NCBI GenBank assembly: GCA_022827905.1
Contig: JAJEIQ010000063.1
Coordinates: forward strand, 1-38,105
Length of the DNA stretch: 38,105 nt
Source: Pseudomonadales bacterium
GTDB taxonomy: Bacteria; Pseudomonadota; Gammaproteobacteria; Pseudomonadales; Azotimanducaceae
Direction: 5' to 3'
In this document: piece after piece, positions 9,927-18,113 of the stretch
How the letters are laid out: each line of letters starts with the position of its first letter
How positions within the stretch are numbered: the stretch's first letter is position 1
The notes under the pieces: model-generated
Databases searched by the model: none
What the model saw: only the letters and a program-made list of their open reading frames with translations
What the model was told of the DNA's origin: nothing
Program-made: the position numbers and the translations under genes

Positions 9927-11078
9927 GTGGAACCGCGCAGAGTAGCTGCTGGCCTTGCCCTTTGGGGCGGGATGGCACTGCTGGCGGGTTGCGCGCCTGC
10001 ACCGGAGGTGCGCCTGCACGCATCCGCCGAGTATCCGCAACGGCTCTCCGATTGGGGGGTGATCGAGCGCCGGGGCGACCGTCTGGTTCTGGGGGAGGAC
10101 GTTCTCCCTTACGACGTCAACACGCCGCTGTTTGCTGACTACGCGCAAAAGCTTCGCACGGTCTGGCTGCCGCCGGGACGCAGCGCCCGATTCGACGCCG
10201 ACCAGGCATACGACCTGCCCGTGGGCACGGTGATCAGCAAGACCTTCTTCTATCCCACCGAGGGCGGCGTCGCGCAGGCGGCGGAGGGTTGGGATGGCCG
10301 GATTGAGACGCTTGACCTGGCTCGTGCCCGCCTAGTGGAGACGCGCTTGCTGGTGCGTCAAGCCGAACGCTGGGAGGCGCTCGCCTATGTGTGGCACGGT
10401 GATGAAGCGTGGTTGTCGATCACCGGCGCGATCATCCCCTTGCCGCTGGTGCCTGCGGATGGCGGCGCGGCGAGGACGGTCAACTACATGGTGCCGAGCC
10501 GCAACCAATGTGCCAGTTGCCATGTCACCGGGCAGGATGGCGATGCGCTAATGCCCATCGGCGTCACCACACGGCAGCTCAACCGCGGCTACGGCGGTGG
10601 TCCCGGCAATCAGCTTGCGGACTGGCAGGCGCTGGGCTGGCTGGAAGGCGCACCACCGTCAAGTGAATGGGCGCGCAACGCGGACTGGGCGGACCCCGAT
10701 GAATCCTTGGCTCATATAGCGCGGTCCTACTTGGATGCCAACTGCGGCCATTGCCACAACCCGGCAGGGCGGGCCGACACCACGGGCCTGTGGCTGAACG
10801 CCCACGAGGTCCCGCTGCGCCGCCTCGGTCTGTGCAAGCCGCCCATCGCTGCGGGCCAGGGCACCGGCGGGCGGCGCTACTCGATCGTACCCGGCCAGCC
10901 GGACGCCTCGATCCTCGTGTTCCGCATGGCCGATGACGACCCGGCGACGCGGATGCCGGAAATTGGCCGCTCCATCGTCCATCAGCGCGGCTTGTCGGTG
11001 GTCGCGGATTGGATCGCGTCGCTGCCGGACGAGTGCGCGGAGCCGGACTACGCTGGCGCGCTGGCGGAGCAGTTCTAA
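9927..11078 (+). CDS. SO2930-family diheme c-type cytochrome, lipoprotein
   Basis: 383-residue periplasmic electron-transfer protein. A lipoprotein signal (GMALLAGC, Cys22) is followed by a long non-heme N-terminal domain and two c-type heme sites: CASCH at residues 195-199 and CGHCH at 273-277. The architecture, and the place directly after a beta-helix lipoprotein, match the uncharacterised SO2930/HNE_0200 family. The start is a GTG with no good Shine-Dalgarno sequence, right behind a palindromic repeat; the next start would remove most of the signal peptide. Heme attachment would need the host's Ccm system, which is not in this window. The electron partner is unknown. Confidence 0.88.
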   Translation: MEPRRVAAGLALWGGMALLAGCAPAPEVRLHASAEYPQRLSDWGVIERRGDRLVLGEDVLPYDVNTPLFADYAQKLRTVWLPPGRSARFDADQAYDLPVGTVISKTFFYPTEGGVAQAAEGWDGRIETLDLARARLVETRLLVRQAERWEALAYVWHGDEAWLSITGAIIPLPLVPADGGAARTVNYMVPSRNQCASCHVTGQDGDALMPIGVTTRQLNRGYGGGPGNQLADWQALGWLEGAPPSSEWARNADWADPDESLAHIARSYLDANCGHCHNPAGRADTTGLWLNAHEVPLRRLGLCKPPIAAGQGTGGRRYSIVPGQPDASILVFRMADDDPATRMPEIGRSIVHQRGLSVVADWIASLPDECAEPDYAGALAEQF

Positions 11079-11085
11079 GTATGCC

Positions 11086-11109
11086 GGAGCGAGGGCATCC
11101 TGCCCTCGC
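11086..11109 (+). repeat. Palindromic intergenic repeat, copy 4
   Basis: Single forward unit with stem CGAGGGC / GCCCTCG and loop ATCCT, 8 bp after the cytochrome stop codon and 80 bp before the P450 gene. Confidence 0.85.
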
Positions 11110-11188
11110 ATGCTTTCATGGAGAGTCTCTCCAACATCAACGACACGGGGCTTGAAGGGATCGGGGCGCGGTGGTTTAAAATGGACTG

Positions 11189-12430
11189 ATGAATACACCA
11201 GACCCCTACTCGATCCCTCTCGAACAAATCGACGTCTCCGACGCCTACCTCTTTCAGCAGGACGCCCATTGGGGCTTCTTCGAGCGCCTGCGCAAGGAGG
11301 CGCCGGTCCACTACTGCCCGGAAAGCAAGTTCGGGCCGTACTGGTCGGTGACCAAGTTCAACGACATCATGGCCGTGGAGAAGAACCACGACCAGTTCTC
11401 CTCTGAGGAAGGCATCACCTTGGGGCCGCCGACCACGGTGCCAGAAGAGGAGATCATGGACACGCCGATGTTCATCGCCATGGATCCGCCCAAGCACGAC
11501 GTGCAGCGGGCCACGGTGCAGCCGGTGGTGGAGCCGCGCAACCTGCAGGCGTTGGAAGGCACCATTCGCGAGCGGGCGGCGGGCATCCTCGACTCCCTGC
11601 CTCGGGGCGAGACCTTCAATTGGGTGGATCGGGTGTCCATAGAGCTCACCACCCAGATGCTGGCCACCCTGTTCGACTTCCCCTTCGAGGAGCGGCGCAA
11701 GCTCACCCGCTGGTCGGACGTGGCCACCGCAACCCCGGGCCACGGCGTGGTCGAGACCATGGACGAGCGCCGCGAGGAGCTTCATGAATGCCTGGCCTAC
11801 TTCACCCGCCTGTGGAATGAGCGGGTGAACGAACCGCCCGCCCATGACTTGATCTCCATGCTCGCCCACGGCGAGAACACCCGCCACATGGCGCCGATGG
11901 AGTTTCTCGGCAACCTGATCCTGCTGATCGTCGGTGGCAACGACACAACGCGCAACTCGATTTCCGGCGGCGTGCTGGCGCTGAACCAGTTCCCCGGCGA
12001 GTACGAGAAGCTGCGTGCCGACCCCTCCCCGAAGCTGATCGGTAACATGGTATCGGAGATCATCCGCTGGCAGACGCCCTTGGCCTACATGCTGCGCACC
12101 GCCGTGGAGGACACCGACTTTTGCGGCCAGCGCATCCGGGAGGGGGACCGGCTGTGCATGTGGTACGTCTCGGGCAACCGGGACGATGAGGTGATCGACA
12201 ACCCCAATGACTTCATCATCGACCGCAGGAACGCCCGCCACCATCTCTCGTTTGGCTTCGGCATACACCGCTGCATGGGCAACCGGCTGGCGGAGATGCA
12301 GTTGCGGGTGCTCTGGGAGGAGATCATGAAGCGATTCCGCTTCGTGGAGGTGGTGGGCGAGCCGGTGCGCACCCTGTCGGCTTTTGTGAAGGGCTACCTC
12401 GAACTGCCGGTCCGCGTCCACGAGCATTGA
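11189..12430 (+). CDS. Cytochrome P450, CYP153-like alkane/fatty-acid hydroxylase
   Basis: 413-residue soluble class I P450. Core motifs: I-helix GGNDTT (residues 249-254), ExxR EIIR (290-293) and the heme loop FGFGIHRCMG with the thiolate Cys362. Several stretches are characteristic of CYP153: FIAMDPPKHDVQR, WVDRVSIELTTQMLATLFDF, LIVGGNDTTRNSISGG, EIIRWQTPLAYM and WYVSGNRD. CYP153 enzymes terminally hydroxylate medium-chain alkanes and related substrates using a ferredoxin and a ferredoxin reductase; neither partner gene is visible here, so electrons must come from elsewhere in the genome. ATG at 11189 has no strong Shine-Dalgarno sequence. The gene is flanked on both sides by palindromic repeats. 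The subfamily call rests on remembered family motifs. Confidence 0.88.
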   Translation: MNTPDPYSIPLEQIDVSDAYLFQQDAHWGFFERLRKEAPVHYCPESKFGPYWSVTKFNDIMAVEKNHDQFSSEEGITLGPPTTVPEEEIMDTPMFIAMDPPKHDVQRATVQPVVEPRNLQALEGTIRERAAGILDSLPRGETFNWVDRVSIELTTQMLATLFDFPFEERRKLTRWSDVATATPGHGVVETMDERREELHECLAYFTRLWNERVNEPPAHDLISMLAHGENTRHMAPMEFLGNLILLIVGGNDTTRNSISGGVLALNQFPGEYEKLRADPSPKLIGNMVSEIIRWQTPLAYMLRTAVEDTDFCGQRIREGDRLCMWYVSGNRDDEVIDNPNDFIIDRRNARHHLSFGFGIHRCMGNRLAEMQLRVLWEEIMKRFRFVEVVGEPVRTLSAFVKGYLELPVRVHEH

Positions 12431-12456
12431 GCCCCGACTGCAATTCCCACTTTGCC

Positions 12457-12523
12457 GGAGCGAGGGCATCTTGCCCTCGAATTGAACCGAGGGATCCCAT
12501 CGAGGGCGGGACGCCCTCGCTCC
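12457..12523 (+). repeat. Palindromic intergenic repeat, copies 5 and 6 (inverted pair)
   Basis: Forward unit 12457-12480 (loop ATCTT) and reverse unit 12500-12523 (loop GGGAC), 19 bp apart. The outer arms match in both stems while the loops differ. The pair lies between the P450 and the MFS gene and could fold into one long cruciform or two small hairpins; it may separate the two transcripts. Confidence 0.85.
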
Positions 12524-12587
12524 GGGGCGTGTCGCTCGACATCATGGTGAGGACTGCGTCCGTCAATGAGCTGGTGCGGCTAAGCTG

Positions 12588-13811
12588 ATGCGCCCCAAGC
12601 ACGCCCTCGCCTTCATCTTCGTCACGGTGCTGCTCGACTCCATCGGCTTCGGCATCATCATGCCGGTGGTGCCGCAGCTCATCATGGACGTCAGCGGCGA
12701 GCCGCTCTCCTCGGCGGCGCAGTACGGCGGATGGCTGATGTTCGTGTACGCCGCCATGCAGTTCTTCAGCGCCCCGGTGCTCGGCAACCTCTCCGACCGC
12801 TTCGGCCGGCGCCCGGTGCTGCTGCTCTCCCTGCTGCTGATGGGCGGCGACTACCTGCTGATGGGCTGGGCGCCGAGCATCGCCTGGCTGTTCCTGGGCC
12901 GGTTCATCGCGGGCATCTCGGCCTCCACCTACGGGATTGCCAACGCCTTCATCGCCGACAGCTTTCCGCCCGAGGAGCGGGCCAAGAACTTTGCCCTGAT
13001 GGGCGCGGCCTTTGGCACGGGCTTCATTGTTGGCCCGGTGATCGGCGGCTTTCTGGGGGAATTCGGCCCCCGGGCGCCGTTCTACGCGGCGGCGGCGCTG
13101 GCCTTTGCCAACGTGCTGTACGGATTCTTCGTGCTGCCAGAGTCGCTGAAACCCGAAAACCGGCGCCGCTTCCAATGGAAGCGGGCCAATCCGTTCGGGG
13201 CCTTCAACCAGCTTTGGCGCTACCCGATGGTCATGGGCCTGGTCTTCGCCTACTTCTTCTACCTGATCGGCCACCACTCGCTGCCGAGCGTGTGGTCCTA
13301 CTTCGCCATTGAGAAGTTCGGCTGGTCGACGACCGAGATTGGTTTTTCCCTCGGAGCGGTCGGGGTGTGCATGATCCTGGTGCAGACCTATCTGATTCGC
13401 CGCTTCCTCAATCGTTACGGCACCGAACGCACCGCCCACATTGGCTTGACCATGACCATCATCGCCTTTCTTGGCTACGCCTTCGTGCCCTACGGCTGGA
13501 TGATGTACATCGTGATCGTGGTGGGCGCCGCCCAAGGCTTCATCGGCGCACCACTGCAGAGCCTGATGTCGAGTCAGGTGCCAGCGGATTCCCAAGGCGA
13601 GCTGCAAGGCGCCCTCGGCAGCATGGCGAGCCTCGTGTCGATCCTCTCACCGCCCTTCATGACCCAGACCTTCGCTTGGTTCAGCGCCGCCAGTGCGCCG
13701 GTCTACTTTCCCGGCGCGCCGTTCCTGGCTGCGGCGGTCTTCACGCTGCTGGGCTTGGTAGCCATGGTCAGAGCGCTGGGCGGCGCCCGCGCTCGGCGCG
13801 AGGCCGCCTAG
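12588..13811 (+). CDS. MFS efflux transporter of the TetA/DHA1 type
   Basis: 407-residue integral membrane protein with 12 predicted hydrophobic segments. The DHA1 motif A is seen between TM2 and TM3 ([14 protein letters not shown]), preceded by the TM1 sequence [17 protein letters not shown] typical of TetA/TCR-type drug:H+ antiporters. Motif C-like glycines ([16 protein letters not shown]) lie in TM5, consistent with export rather than uptake. Substrate cannot be told; many such proteins in environmental bacteria are annotated as tetracycline-type exporters without conferring resistance. No regulator gene is adjacent. Start ATG at 12588, with weak upstream purines. It ends facing the CoA-transferase gene with an inverted repeat pair between them. 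Confidence 0.88.
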   Translation: MRPKHALAFIFVTVLLDSIGFGIIMPVVPQLIMDVSGEPLSSAAQYGGWLMFVYAAMQFFSAPVLGNLSDRFGRRPVLLLSLLLMGGDYLLMGWAPSIAWLFLGRFIAGISASTYGIANAFIADSFPPEERAKNFALMGAAFGTGFIVGPVIGGFLGEFGPRAPFYAAAALAFANVLYGFFVLPESLKPENRRRFQWKRANPFGAFNQLWRYPMVMGLVFAYFFYLIGHHSLPSVWSYFAIEKFGWSTTEIGFSLGAVGVCMILVQTYLIRRFLNRYGTERTAHIGLTMTIIAFLGYAFVPYGWMMYIVIVVGAAQGFIGAPLQSLMSSQVPADSQGELQGALGSMASLVSILSPPFMTQTFAWFSAASAPVYFPGAPFLAAAVFTLLGLVAMVRALGGARARREAA

Positions 13812-13835
13812 GCGGGGCAGCAATTCTCAATCCTT

Positions 13836-13901
13836 GGAGCGAGGGCATCCTGCCCTCGACGGGGTCCTCGTATCGTTTCGAGGGCAGGATGCCCTCGCTC
13901 C
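13836..13901 (+). repeat. Palindromic intergenic repeat, copies 7 and 8 (perfect 24-bp inverted pair)
   Basis: Units 13836-13859 and 13878-13901 are exact reverse complements over 24 bp, separated by 18 bp. This is a BIME-like arrangement. It occupies the gap between two convergent genes (MFS transporter and CoA-transferase) and would form a very stable stem-loop in either transcript, a plausible bidirectional transcript end. Confidence 0.9.
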
Positions 13902-13921
13902 GGGGCTCCACAGGGGCGACG

Positions 13922-15133
13922 CTAGGCGACGAAGCCTTGCTTTAGCAACTCCTGAATTTCAGCCTGTGACAAGCCAGCCTCGCGCAGAATTTGCTCGGTG
14001 TGCTCGCCCGTGGTTGGGGCGGGCCCCCGGGGGCGGACATCCGTTGTTTTGAAGCGCATGGGGACGTTGACAGTGCGGTAGGTGCCTCGTTCGGGGTGCT
14101 CAAGCTCCGGGAACAGGCCGATGGCGTTGGCGTGGGGGTCTTCCACCACTTCGTGCAGGCCGAGCACCGGCCCCCAGATTACGCCGTGCTCGTCGAAGAT
14201 GGCGCCCCACTCGTCGCGGCTCTTGGCAGCAAGCGTGGCGTCAACTCCATCGACCAGTTCCGGCATGTGTTGATAGCGGTCGCGGCCGGTCGTGAGGCGC
14301 TCATCGGCCAGCCAGTCGTCGCGGCCGATGGCCCGGCACAGGCGCTCCCAAGCGCCGCTGTCGAGCATGTTGAGCACCACCCACTTACCGTCGCCGCAGG
14401 GATAGCGATTGGTCATGGGCGTGAGCGCCTCGTGGCGGGCTCGGCGACGCACCGGGGCCTTGTCGATGGCGGTGACGCTGAGCTCGGAGGCTTGAGTCCA
14501 AACCGCGGTTTCGTAGAGGGACGTCTCCACCACTTGACCCTCCCCCGTTCTTTCCGCCAGCCGCAAGGCTGCGAGAATGGCGGCGACCAGGGTCAGCCCG
14601 GTCGTGTGGTCGCCTTGCGCCGTGCCGGCGCGGGGCACGACGCCGTCTTCGCCTTCGCGCATGGTGTCGGAGAGGCCGGAGCGGCCGAAGAATGCCGTCA
14701 CGTCGTAGCCCGGCCGCCAGGCGTCCGGGCCGGTGGTGCCGTAGCCGGTGAGGGTGGCGTGAACGAGGTTTGGCTTGATGGCGAACAGAGTTTGTGGATC
14801 GAGGCCAAATCGCTGTTGCCGCTGCGCCAGCAGGTTGCATAGAAACACATCGGCATCTTGAACCAGGCGCTGCGCGAGCGCTTGGCCTTCGGCTTTGTCC
14901 AGGGCGATGGCGGCGGAGCGCTTGCCGCGGTTGTCCACATCGAACTGCAGGTCGTAGCCGGCAAATTTGGATTCAACCCGTAGTGGCCGCGACAGGCCGC
15001 GCATGGGGTCGCCCGCTAAGGGTTCGATCTTGACCACATCGGCGCCCATATCAGCCAGAATGGCCGCTGCGCTTGGCGCGGCCATGTAGCTGTCCACTTC
15101 CAGAACCTTGATGTCTTCCAAGGGCGCGTTCAA
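13922..15133 (-). CDS. Family III CoA-transferase (CaiB/BaiF type)
   Basis: 403-residue cytoplasmic enzyme that moves CoA between carboxylic acids through an acyl-enzyme on aspartate. Family landmarks: N-terminal VLEVDSYMAAPSAAAILADMGADVVKIE with the following GDPMRG (shown in two parts: VLEVDSYMAAPSAA and ADMGADVVKIEPLAGDPMRG), the DNRGKRS motif, and AQGDHTTGL, whose Asp175 aligns with the catalytic Asp169 of formyl-CoA transferase. The length is typical. The gene stands alone on the minus strand, 180 bp from the next gene across a repeat cluster. In this context it could activate an acid formed by the nearby oxygenases, but the substrate is not evident. Confidence 0.9.
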   Translation of the reverse strand: MNAPLEDIKVLEVDSYMAAPSAAAILADMGADVVKIEPLAGDPMRGLSRPLRVESKFAGYDLQFDVDNRGKRSAAIALDKAEGQALAQRLVQDADVFLCNLLAQRQQRFGLDPQTLFAIKPNLVHATLTGYGTTGPDAWRPGYDVTAFFGRSGLSDTMREGEDGVVPRAGTAQGDHTTGLTLVAAILAALRLAERTGEGQVVETSLYETAVWTQASELSVTAIDKAPVRRRARHEALTPMTNRYPCGDGKWVVLNMLDSGAWERLCRAIGRDDWLADERLTTGRDRYQHMPELVDGVDATLAAKSRDEWGAIFDEHGVIWGPVLGLHEVVEDPHANAIGLFPELEHPERGTYRTVNVPMRFKTTDVRPRGPAPTTGEHTEQILREAGLSQAEIQELLKQGFVA

Positions 15134-15184
15134 TAGTCGATCCTCGCGGTGGTCGGGAAAGTGATTTTAGCCTGTCGAGCGCTT

Positions 15185-15287
15185 CCCCGGAGCGAGGGCG
15201 TCGCGCCCTTCCCCAGAGCCAGGGCGTCGAGCGTTCCCCGGAGGGCGTCCCGCCCCTCCCCGGAGCGAGGGCGTCCCGCCCTCGAAG
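15185..15287 (+). repeat. Cluster of four palindromic repeat units, two of them decayed
   Basis: Four tandem, same-orientation units spaced about 25 bp apart: 15189-15212 (right arm altered), about 15214-15237 (degenerate), about 15239-15260 (left half lost) and 15262-15285 (intact, loop GTCCC). The series fills most of the gap between the CoA-transferase start and the TetR stop. Its decayed members show how the family erodes; the CCCC-GGAG boundary is kept between units. Confidence 0.8.
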
Positions 15288-15314
15288 TGAATGCCCGAAA
15301 AAGGTGAGGTCAAC

Positions 15315-15941
15315 TCATTCGGCTAAGTTTGAGCTTTCCATGATCAGCGAAGGGACCACGAAGTCCTTCAGCATCTCCCGCAGCCGAAACTCGTTGCTGG
15401 CGAACGGAAAGTTCACCGTCTGCAGTGACAGGACGACGAACATGCACCACTCCACGTACTTGTCGAGGGTGACGCCCTCGCGCAGCCGCCCGAGGCGCTT
15501 GGCGTGTTCGTAGGTCGGTAGGGAGCAGGCCATCGCCGCCTTGTAGCAACCGGCCAGCGACTCCTCGATGCGTTCGTAGAGGTGGGCGCTGTTGTTGACG
15601 AACATCAGCTTCAAGGCGGGCCGGCGGCGCAACTGGCGAATGAACCAGACGATGTCGTCAATGAGTTGCTCCTCCAAGCTCTCGTGTTCATAGCGCTGCG
15701 TCTCAAAGTCCGCCATCAGGGCGTCGAAGTCTCGGGTCACCGCCTGATTCAATACGTCGTCGGCGTCCTTGAAGTAGCGGTAGAAGGTGGTCCGGCCCAA
15801 TCCGGCCCGCTCGATAACCGCGCTGACCGTGGTGTTTTCGGCCCCTTGGCTGAGATACAGCTCCACGGCCGCATCGAGAATGGCGCGGCGGGTGTCCTCG
15901 GCTCGCGCCTGCAAGCTGCCGGTGGCGAGTTTGGTGCTCAT
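15315..15941 (-). CDS. TetR-family transcriptional regulator
   Basis: 208 residues. An N-terminal helix-turn-helix is clear: AILDAAVELYLSQGAENTTV, then SAVIERAGLGRTTFYRYFKD, residues about 18-60. The C-terminal ligand-binding half is not specific enough to name an inducer. It diverges from the Rieske oxygenase gene across a 253-bp AT-rich region with paired operator-like motifs, so it most likely represses itself and the oxygenase. The ATG at 15941 is the natural start for the family. Confidence 0.9.
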   Translation of the reverse strand: MSTKLATGSLQARAEDTRRAILDAAVELYLSQGAENTTVSAVIERAGLGRTTFYRYFKDADDVLNQAVTRDFDALMADFETQRYEHESLEEQLIDDIVWFIRQLRRRPALKLMFVNNSAHLYERIEESLAGCYKAAMACSLPTYEHAKRLGRLREGVTLDKYVEWCMFVVLSLQTVNFPFASNEFRLREMLKDFVVPSLIMESSNLAE

Positions 15942-16020
15942 GGGACGCTCAAGCTAGCAAAAAACGGTGGTGCTCTCCACTGTTGCCCGTTCGTCCTCCA
16001 AGCGTCGAACAGGAACGACA

Positions 16021-16166
16021 AATAGTAAATTGTACTTTTTTCAATCGGTTAGGGAACAAAATATATGTATAAATTCTGAAATTGATCATAAACGGTACAA
16101 AATATAAAAAAATGTAGGATATATATTGCATTTATGGAACACATATAAGTATTATGTTCCTAACCT
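16021..16166. promoter_or_regulatory. AT-rich divergent promoter region with paired operator-like motifs
   Basis: Lies between divergent tetR (15941) and the Rieske gene (16195) and is strikingly AT-rich against its GC-rich surroundings. Two near-identical motifs face outward: GGTTAGGGAACA at 16047-16058 (reads TGTTCCCTAACC towards tetR) and TGTTCCTAACC at 16155-16165 (reads towards the Rieske gene), 11 of 12 positions shared. A second inverted pair, TTGTAC 16030-16035 and GTACAA 16095-16100, lies inside. A possible rightward promoter is TTGCAT (16126-16131), 18 bp, TATTAT (16150-16155), placing the second motif just downstream of the -10 box. Operator function is inferred. Confidence 0.55.
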
Positions 16167-16194
16167 AGTTGGTGCGTCCCATAGGAGGCGAGCC

Positions 16195-17223
16195 ATGAGT
16201 CTGCCCATTCCCTTTGGCTGGTACGCCTTGGAGTACAGCGCGGAGCTGTCGCCGGGCGCTGTGAAGCCGCTGTTTTACTTCGATGAGCACATGGTGCTGT
16301 TCCGCACCGAGGACGGCCAGGCGCATGTGATGGAAGCCTATTGTCCCCATCTCGGCGCCCACCTCGGCCACGGCGGCAAGGTGCAGGGGGATGCGCTCAC
16401 TTGTCCCTTTCACGGTTGGCAGTTTGACGGTAGCGGCACTTGCGTGAGCGTCCCCTACGCCCGCGCCATGCCGAAGCGGGCGGCTGAAGGGCCTTGCCTG
16501 TACAGCTACCCGGTGCAGGAGCGAAACCAGATGATCTGGGCTTGGTATCACCCGCGCCGGGTGGTGCCCCTGTGGGACATCGACGACCTCCCGGAACTGA
16601 GCGATCCCGATTGGAGCCCCATCGACTGCTACGACTGGGAAATTGAGTCACCCATCCAGGAAGCGGGCGAGAACGGGGTGGACATCGCCCACTTCGTCAC
16701 CGTGCATGGTGCCTTGGGGGTGCCCGAGGCCGATATCACGCTGGACGGGCATCGCCGGGAAACCAAGTTGGCCGCCGTGGCGCCAGCCATTGATGACGAA
16801 GGACAAATCGACTTCGCCAATACGGAGACCATTCATCTGGTTTCCCGCAACTACGGCCCCGGCATGAGCACTCAGACCTTCACCAGCAAGCTGAAGACCG
16901 CCATGCTCGGCACGATCACCCCGATTACCGCAGGCCGGATGAAGCTGTGCTTCGCCTTCACAAAGCCGCGCAACATCTCAGCGCAGTTCAACATGCTAGC
17001 CGACGGGATGATCGCCGAAATCGTCCGCCAAGTGCAGCAGGACATTCCCATCTGGGAAAACAAGAAGTACGCCGCCTCGCCCATGCTTTGCGACGGCGAC
17101 GGGCCCATCGCCAAGTACCGCCGTTGGTTCAGCCAGTTCTATGACGATGCGTCGGTGCGCCCGAAGCGCGCCGCTGTGATCGCATCGTCCGAGCGGCCCG
17201 AACAGGCGGCGCTGGTGGGATAG
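16195..17223 (+). CDS. Rieske [2Fe-2S] oxygenase, KshA/Neverland-like single-component terminal oxygenase
   Basis: 342 residues. Rieske cluster ligands are CPH (Cys50, His52) and CPFHGW (Cys70, His73). The mononuclear iron site is ENGVDIAHFVTVHG, with Asp163, His166 and His171 in the usual D-x2-H-x4-H order. The size and the ENGVDxxHF pattern resemble 3-ketosteroid 9-alpha-hydroxylase KshA and the Neverland/DAF-36 sterol desaturases more than the larger aromatic dioxygenases, so a steroid or polycyclic substrate is plausible but unproven. No reductase gene is adjacent. The start at 16195 is fixed by AGGAGG 7 nt upstream; the open frame extends further to 16126 through the promoter region and should be ignored. 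Probably controlled by the divergent TetR. Confidence 0.9.
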   Translation: MSLPIPFGWYALEYSAELSPGAVKPLFYFDEHMVLFRTEDGQAHVMEAYCPHLGAHLGHGGKVQGDALTCPFHGWQFDGSGTCVSVPYARAMPKRAAEGPCLYSYPVQERNQMIWAWYHPRRVVPLWDIDDLPELSDPDWSPIDCYDWEIESPIQEAGENGVDIAHFVTVHGALGVPEADITLDGHRRETKLAAVAPAIDDEGQIDFANTETIHLVSRNYGPGMSTQTFTSKLKTAMLGTITPITAGRMKLCFAFTKPRNISAQFNMLADGMIAEIVRQVQQDIPIWENKKYAASPMLCDGDGPIAKYRRWFSQFYDDASVRPKRAAVIASSERPEQAALVG

Positions 17224-17238
17224 CGCACTAGGGCAGGG

Positions 17239-17254
17239 CGCTCCGCCAGGAGCG
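17239..17254. terminator. Small hairpin between convergent genes
   Basis: CGCTCC-GCCA-GGAGCG forms a perfect 6-bp GC-rich stem with a 4-nt loop in the 32-bp gap between the Rieske stop and the CmcJ-like gene's stop. There is no T-run on either side, so it would be a weak or Rho-assisted bidirectional terminator. Confidence 0.4.
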
Positions 17255-17255
17255 G

Positions 17256-18113
17256 TCAGCAGAAGCAGAGCACCCGCAGTTCGATGCTGCGCCGCGGCTC
17301 GCCCTTTGGATTGGGGTGCGCAAAGGAGGCGTGCGGGCAGGTCCTGCCGACCACGCCCTCGGAGTCGAACGACTTGATGACCAGCACGTCGTCCGGCGTC
17401 ATGCCCGGAAAGTAGTACCACCGCTGGCGCTCGGAGGCGGCGACGCTGAAGGTTTCGATGCCGATGTCATGCCAACTGTAGTTGGCGGCCCCGTAGCCAG
17501 TGATCAGCGTTTCCTGGAGATCCTCGGCCCGCACCGTGCGGGCATCGCAGACCGCTAGGGGATGGTCGTCCACTGAAGGACTTAAGGGGCGCCAGAAGTT
17601 GAGGGCATACACGCGGCTTGCGCCTTCGGGCACCCGTTCGGGAACCCGTTCGCCATGCAGGGCCAAGTACCGATCCCAGGTCGTGTTGTCGGTGTAGTCC
17701 ATGTGGACGCTGCCGATGTAGCCGCCGCCATGTTCCACCCCGGTTGTCCTTTGCGAGCCGTCCGTGCCGCCGCCGGAGTGCTGCACGCCCGGTTCGCGAA
17801 TGATGTGGTCGTAGGTGAAGGTGGCATCGGCGCCAGTGAGCTTTTCGGCGAGTGCCTTGCATTCCTCGTAGTAGGTTGCCATCACCTGCTGGCAATCGTG
17901 GAAGTCCGTTACGGCGCTGGGGCTGCGCACCAATTCGAAGCCGCTGGCGTGCAGGCCGAGGTCCGGGTGGCCTTGGGCGTTCATCACCTTGAGGTCGGTG
18001 GGTTCGAGCAGGCCCAAGCCTTTGGATCTTGCGCGCAGGTCCACGTGGCGCACCGGTCCGCCGGTTTCCGACTTGGGCAGAAAGTGCAGTTGCGCGGTGA
18101 CGGCGTCGTTCAT
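17256..18113 (-). CDS. CmcJ/NvfI-family Fe(II)/2-oxoglutarate-type oxygenase
   Basis: 285 residues resembling the CmcJ/AsaB/NvfI family, whose members include cephamycin 7-alpha-hydroxylation protein CmcJ and fungal oxygenases of natural-product pathways. Landmarks: YDHIIREPG, SVHMDYT with a candidate iron-binding His137-x-Asp139 pair, ALNFWRPLSP, DHPLAVCDARTV, and FSVAASERQRWYYFPGMTPD. Towards the end CPHASFAHPNP supplies His261 and GEPRRSIELR an arginine (Arg275) suited to 2-oxoglutarate binding. The ATG at 18113 overlaps the stop of the SnoaL-like gene (ATGA) and has GGAG 6 nt upstream, so the two are one translationally coupled operon. The open frame continues upstream into the SnoaL-like gene but lacks homology. 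Substrate unknown. Confidence 0.82.
   Translation of the reverse strand: MNDAVTAQLHFLPKSETGGPVRHVDLRARSKGLGLLEPTDLKVMNAQGHPDLGLHASGFELVRSPSAVTDFHDCQQVMATYYEECKALAEKLTGADATFTYDHIIREPGVQHSGGGTDGSQRTTGVEHGGGYIGSVHMDYTDNTTWDRYLALHGERVPERVPEGASRVYALNFWRPLSPSVDDHPLAVCDARTVRAEDLQETLITGYGAANYSWHDIGIETFSVAASERQRWYYFPGMTPDDVLVIKSFDSEGVVGRTCPHASFAHPNPKGEPRRSIELRVLCFC

Noticed and set aside
13834-14052. Short frames made of repeat sequence (peptides with RGQDALAP or EGRMPSLR)
   Set aside because: They are translations of the palindromic repeats and occur in several frames at every repeat cluster, so they are not genes.
15185-15287. Tandem repeat series considered as a CRISPR array
   Set aside because: The units are adjacent with almost no spacer, are degenerate, and no cas gene is present.
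16126-16194. N-terminal extension of the Rieske protein to 16126
   Set aside because: It would translate the AT-rich promoter region; AGGAGG sits at the right distance before 16195 and the family N-terminus begins there.
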